This document shows, piece after piece, positions 4,702-7,630 of a DNA stretch of 7,630 nucleotides. Below the pieces are notes generated by a model. That model had not been told where the DNA came from, ran no database searches, and worked only from the letters and a program-made list of their open reading frames with translations. The stretch covers positions 1 to 7,630 of the forward strand of contig MVQS01000268.1 in NCBI GenBank assembly GCA_002067855.1. Direction: 5' to 3'. Position numbers and translations under genes: made by a program. Each line of letters starts with the position of its first letter. Positions within the stretch are counted from its first letter, which is position 1. Source of the DNA: Syntrophaceae bacterium PtaB.Bin038 (GTDB lineage: Bacteria > Desulfobacterota > Syntrophia > Syntrophales > UBA2192).

Positions 4702-7395
4702 ATGGAAGGCAAATTCAGCATACTCATCGACGGCAAGGAGTGCCAGGCGACGGCCGGGCAGACCATTCTCGATGTGGCGAAAAAGAATGGAATCTACATC
4801 CCCACGCTCTGTTACTTCCCCGGCACGACCCTTGTGGGCGCCTGCCGCGTCTGCGTCGTCGAACAGGAGGGTGCGAGAAACCTCGTGGCTTCCTGCGCCA
4901 TGCCGGCCAGCCCCGGCATGAAGATCCGGACCGACACTCCCCGGGTGACCGAGGCGCGCAAGATGGTCGTGGAACTCATCTGGGCCTCGGGCGACCACAA
5001 TTGCCTGCAGTGCGAGTCCAACGGACAGTGCCAGTTGCAGGACCTCATCTACCGGCTCGGGATCGAGAAGCCCCGCTTCGAGATCGATCCCCCCGGCTAC
5101 CCCGTGGACAGCTCCAACACGATGATCTTTCGTGATCTCAACAAGTGCGTGCTCTGCGGTCGATGCATCCGGGGCTGCAACGAGATCCAGGTCAACGAGG
5201 TGCTCGACTTCGCCCAGCGCGGCAACCGGATGAAGGTGGGGCCCGCCTTCGATACGGACTACATCCAGTCCACCTGCGTCTTCTGCGGTGAATGCATGCA
5301 GGACTGCCCCACGGGGGCCATCATCAACAAGCAGGGCCGCTTCCAGGGACGCCCCTGGGAGATCAAGAAGGTCCGCACGACCTGCACCTACTGCGGCGTG
5401 GGCTGCCAGCTCGATCTCAACGTCTACAACGGCAAGGTCGTCAAGGCCAGCTCCGACCGCAACCACGGCTCGCCCAACTGGGGAAGCCTCTGCATGAAGG
5501 GGCGCTTCGCCAATGAGTTCATCCACTCGGCCGACCGGCTGACGACGCCTCTGATCCGCCGAAACGGCAAGCTCCAGGAGGCCGGCTGGGACGAGGCGCT
5601 TGACTTCATCGCCGACAAGCTCAAGGAGATCAAGGCCAAGCACGGCCCCGACGCGATCGGGGGCCTCTCCTCGGCCCGTTGCACGAACGAGGACAATTAC
5701 ATCTTCCAGAAATTCATGCGGGCGGCGATCGGCACCAACAATGTTGATCACTGCGCCCGTCTCTGACACAGCTCCACGGTGGCCGGTCTGGCCGCCGCCT
5801 TCGGAAGCGGTGCCATGACGAACTCCATCGAGGAGATCGAGTTTGCCGACGTGATCCTCGCCACGGGGACCAACACGACGGAGAACCACCCCATCGCTGG
5901 CATGTACGTGAAGCGGGCGGTCCGCAAGCGCGGCGCCAAACTCATCATCATCGAGCCCCGCGAGATCCCGCTCGTCAAGTACGCGACGCTCTTCCTGCGG
6001 CAGAAACCGGGCACGGACGTGGCCTGGATCAACGGCATGATGAATGTCATCATCGCCGAGGGCCTCCACGCCAAGGAGTATGTGGAAAAGCGCACGGAGG
6101 GGTTCGAGGAAGTCAGGAAGGTCGTGACGAAGTACACGCCCGAGTACGTCGAGGCCATCACGGGGATCCCGGCCGATCAGCTCAAAGCCGCCGCCCGGCT
6201 CTACGCCACGGCCCCAAAAGCCACCATTCTCTACGCCATGGGGATCACCCAGCACCGGACGGGCACGGACAACGTGAAGTCTCTCGCCAACCTGGCGATG
6301 CTCTGCGGCAAGGTGGGGATCGAGTCCGGCGGGATCAACCCGCTGCGCGGACAGAACAACGTCCAGGGCGCCTGCGACATGGGCTGCCTGCCCAACGTCT
6401 TCCCGGCCTACCAGAACGTCGCGGTGGACACCGCGCGGCAGAAGTTCGAAAAGGCCTGGGGGGTCAAGCTGCCCGCCAAGCCGGGCCTCACCGTCGTCGA
6501 GTTGTCCCAGGCCGCCTACGAGGGCAGGCTCAAGGCCCTCTACTGCATGGGCGAGAACATGCTGCTGTCGGACCCGGACCTGCACCATCTCGAAGAGGCG
6601 CTCAAGAAGCTCGACCTGTTCGTCGTTCAGGACATCTTCCTCACCGAGACCGCCGCGTTCGCCCACGTGGTCCTTCCCTCGGCCTGCTTCGCCGAGAAGG
6701 GCGGTACGTTCACGAACACGGAGCGGCGCGTGCAGCGCGTGCGCAAGGCCGTCGAGCCGCCCGGGCAGGCTCGCACGGACTGGGAGATCATCGCCGACCT
6801 CTCCACCCGAATGGGCTACCCCATGAAGTACGGCAAGCCCAGGGACGTCTGGAGCGAGATCCGGCAGGTCACGCCCAGCTACGCGGGCATCACCTACGAG
6901 CGCATCAGCCGTCAGGGGCTGCAGTGGCCCTGCCCCAACACGGACCACCCGGGAACGAAGTACCTCCACAGGGACCGGTTCACGCGGGGCCTGGGGCTCT
7001 TCACCCCCATCGAGTTCATCCCGCCCGCCGAGGTGCCCGACGAGGACTACCCGCTCTACCTCACGACGGGCCGCGTCCTCTACCAGTATCACACGGGCAC
7101 GATGACCCGCCGGGCCAGGGGCTGCAACGAGCGCTACCCCGAGAGCCTGGTGGAGATCCATCCCAACGATGCCGCGAAGTACGGCATCACGGACGGCCGG
7201 ACCGTGCGCGTCGCCTCGCGGCGGGGCGCCGTGGAGGCGAAGGCGTCCGTGACGGAGCGCTCCCCCGAGGGGACCGTCTTCATGAACTTCCATTTCGGCG
7301 AGGCGCGCGTCAACCTGATCACAAACCCGGCCCTCGACCCGGTCTGCAAGATCCCGGAGTACAAGGTCTGCGCCTGCAGGATCGAGGCGGCCTAG
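4702..7395 (+). CDS. fdhA: Formate dehydrogenase catalytic subunit, selenocysteine-containing, with NuoG-like N-terminus
   Basis: This 897-residue enzyme interconverts formate and CO2 at a molybdenum or tungsten bis-pterin centre, with electrons leaving through Fe-S clusters. The reading frame contains one TGA (5764-5766), read as selenocysteine 355. Domains are a 2Fe-2S ferredoxin (1-78; Cys37, 48, 51, 65), a NuoG-type His/Cys3 cluster (His99, Cys101, 104, 110) and two 4Fe-4S clusters (Cys149/152/155/159 and Cys192/195/198/202). The FDH 4Fe-4S domain follows (Cys228/231/235/264), then the molybdopterin oxidoreductase core and a C-terminal dinucleotide-binding domain (782-897). The active site reads CARL-Sec-His356, and Arg549 lies in NPLRGQNNVQG; these match Sec140, His141 and Arg333 of E. 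coli FdhF. Length and modules match the Moorella-type NAD(P)-linked FdhA. GGAGG sits five bases before the ATG. No NuoE/NuoF-like partner gene is adjacent, and a terminator follows. The metal and electron acceptor cannot be read from the sequence. Confidence 0.95.
5764..5766 (+). other. Recoded UGA codon: selenocysteine 355 of formate dehydrogenase
   Basis: The TGA lies in frame between a 354-codon part carrying the Fe-S modules and a 541-codon part carrying the rest of the molybdopterin domain. The flanking residues DHCARL and HSSTVAGL match the selenocysteine site of E. coli FdhF (CCARV-Sec-HGPSVAGL, from memory). Both halves keep full family homology and identical composition, and there is no frameshift, so this is recoding rather than a nonsense mutation. 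The host must therefore have SelA, SelB, SelC and SelD. Confidence 0.95.
5777..5797 (+). promoter_or_regulatory. Bacterial SECIS hairpin directing selenocysteine insertion
   Basis: An eight-pair stem joins 5777-5784 with 5790-5797 around the pentaloop GGUCU (5785-5789). From the loop outward the pairs are C-G, C-G, G-C, G-C, U-G, G-C, G-C, C-G. The GGU of the loop begins 18 bases after the UGA, the same distance as in E. coli fdhF as I recall it. U5780 sits near the position of the functionally important bulged U of that element, here able to form a U-G wobble. It is the expected SelB binding site on the mRNA, lying within the coding sequence. Confidence 0.88.
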
Positions 7396-7427
7396 GGGCC
7401 GACGGTCCAGGGGCCAGGGGCCGGGGC
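7396..7427 (+). repeat. Short GGGGCC-rich repeat after the formate dehydrogenase stop
   Basis: GGGGCC occurs at 7395-7400 (overlapping the stop codon), 7410-7415 and 7417-7422, with a partial GGGGC at 7423-7427, all in direct orientation. It lies between the stop codon and the terminator. No coding or structural role is evident. It may be simple-sequence drift, or the kind of GGCC-rich filler often seen between genes in GC-rich genomes. Confidence 0.4.
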
Positions 7428-7450
7428 AAGAAAAGAAACGCAGGGACAGG

Positions 7451-7479
7451 AAAAGGCGGGCGTGATGCCCGCCTTTTTT
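7451..7479 (+). terminator. Rho-independent terminator of the formate dehydrogenase transcript
   Basis: GGCGGGC (7455-7461) pairs perfectly with GCCCGCC (7467-7473) around a 5-base loop and is followed directly by six T residues (7474-7479). Four A residues precede the stem and can extend it by pairing with the T-run, so it could also terminate transcription arriving from the right. It lies 56 bases after the formate dehydrogenase stop and is the only clear intrinsic terminator in the window. Confidence 0.93.
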
Positions 7480-7561
7480 CTGCCTTCGAGTCCGTTGACC
7501 GCATCGAGTTTGTCCAATTTGTGACCAACGTCCCCCGATTGATCCACGTATTAGACCCGTC

Positions 7562-7599
7562 TCATACTCCGTTCGTAGGCGAAAATCATACTTTCGTCG
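7562..7599 (+). repeat. Direct pair of TCATACT motifs related to the 2099-2147 element
   Basis: TCATACT starts at 7562 and again at 7586, 24 bases apart. The first copy continues as CCG, T, TCGTAG, G, CGA and matches the minus-strand sequence running down from 2112 apart from three one-base gaps. The second shares ten identical bases, TCATACTTTC, with the plus-strand copy at 2130. Between them lies a small TTCG-TAGG-CGAA inverted repeat (7572-7583). A weak promoter-like pair overlaps the first motif: TTGATC 7539-7544 and CATACT 7563-7568, spacing 18. The stretch 7480-7630 otherwise shows no gene and is probably the upstream region of the next gene. Confidence 0.5.
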
Positions 7600-7630
7600 A
7601 ATTGCATTCCCCGCCCGGAAGGGGCACTCT

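Noticed and set aside
5764..5766. Possible nonsense mutation or pseudogene in formate dehydrogenase
   Set aside because: The position, the flanking residues and the SECIS hairpin at the correct distance all indicate programmed selenocysteine; both halves are intact.
4417..7293. 958-codon open frame on the minus strand across the formate dehydrogenase gene
   Set aside because: It is a mirror of the GC-rich third-position bias of the plus-strand gene: composition is Val/Leu/Gly/Asp/His-rich with no recognisable domain, and it spans a gene with unmistakable family motifs.

Overview
The window is GC-rich (roughly two thirds G+C by eye) and holds five protein genes in two divergent blocks, plus one terminator. 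The style fits a Gram-negative anaerobe. It has an outer-membrane TolC-family channel next to a type I secretion ABC transporter, periplasmic wall-modifying enzymes, and a selenocysteine formate dehydrogenase. The NlpC/P60 protein has the architecture of a Desulfovibrio endopeptidase, so I infer Desulfobacterota/Deltaproteobacteria (syntroph or sulfate-reducer-like), without proof.

Left block, minus strand (1-1912): a TolC-type outer-membrane efflux protein, then, overlapping its end by 26 bases, the start of a HlyB/LapB-like type I secretion ABC transporter. The transporter runs off the left edge. Its N-terminal C39 domain lacks the catalytic cysteine, so it should act as a substrate-docking domain rather than a leader peptidase.

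Divergent intergenic region (1913-2248): a plausible sigma70 promoter for the secretion block, a leader hairpin, and a long imperfect hairpin built from inverted copies of a TCATACTT motif. Related copies recur in direct orientation near the right edge (7562-7599), so this looks like a dispersed element.

Right block, plus strand (2249-7395): an exported NodB-type polysaccharide deacetylase, then an exported SH3b-NlpC/P60 gamma-D-glutamyl-L-diamino-acid endopeptidase-like protein, both acting on envelope glycans or peptidoglycan. A formate dehydrogenase catalytic subunit follows after 77 bases. A conventional annotation would split this last gene in two at 5764-5766, but it is one 897-residue selenoprotein. 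The in-frame TGA sits at the family's selenocysteine position (CARL-Sec-H). A SECIS hairpin with a GGUCU loop follows at the same 18-base spacing that I recall for E. coli fdhF. The enzyme carries NuoG-like N-terminal iron-sulfur modules, but no partner subunit is encoded beside it, and a strong intrinsic terminator follows at 7451-7479.

The best-supported non-routine content is the recoded selenoprotein with its GC-rich SECIS and the repeated TCATACTT element. I see no clear evidence of a wholly new multi-gene system.
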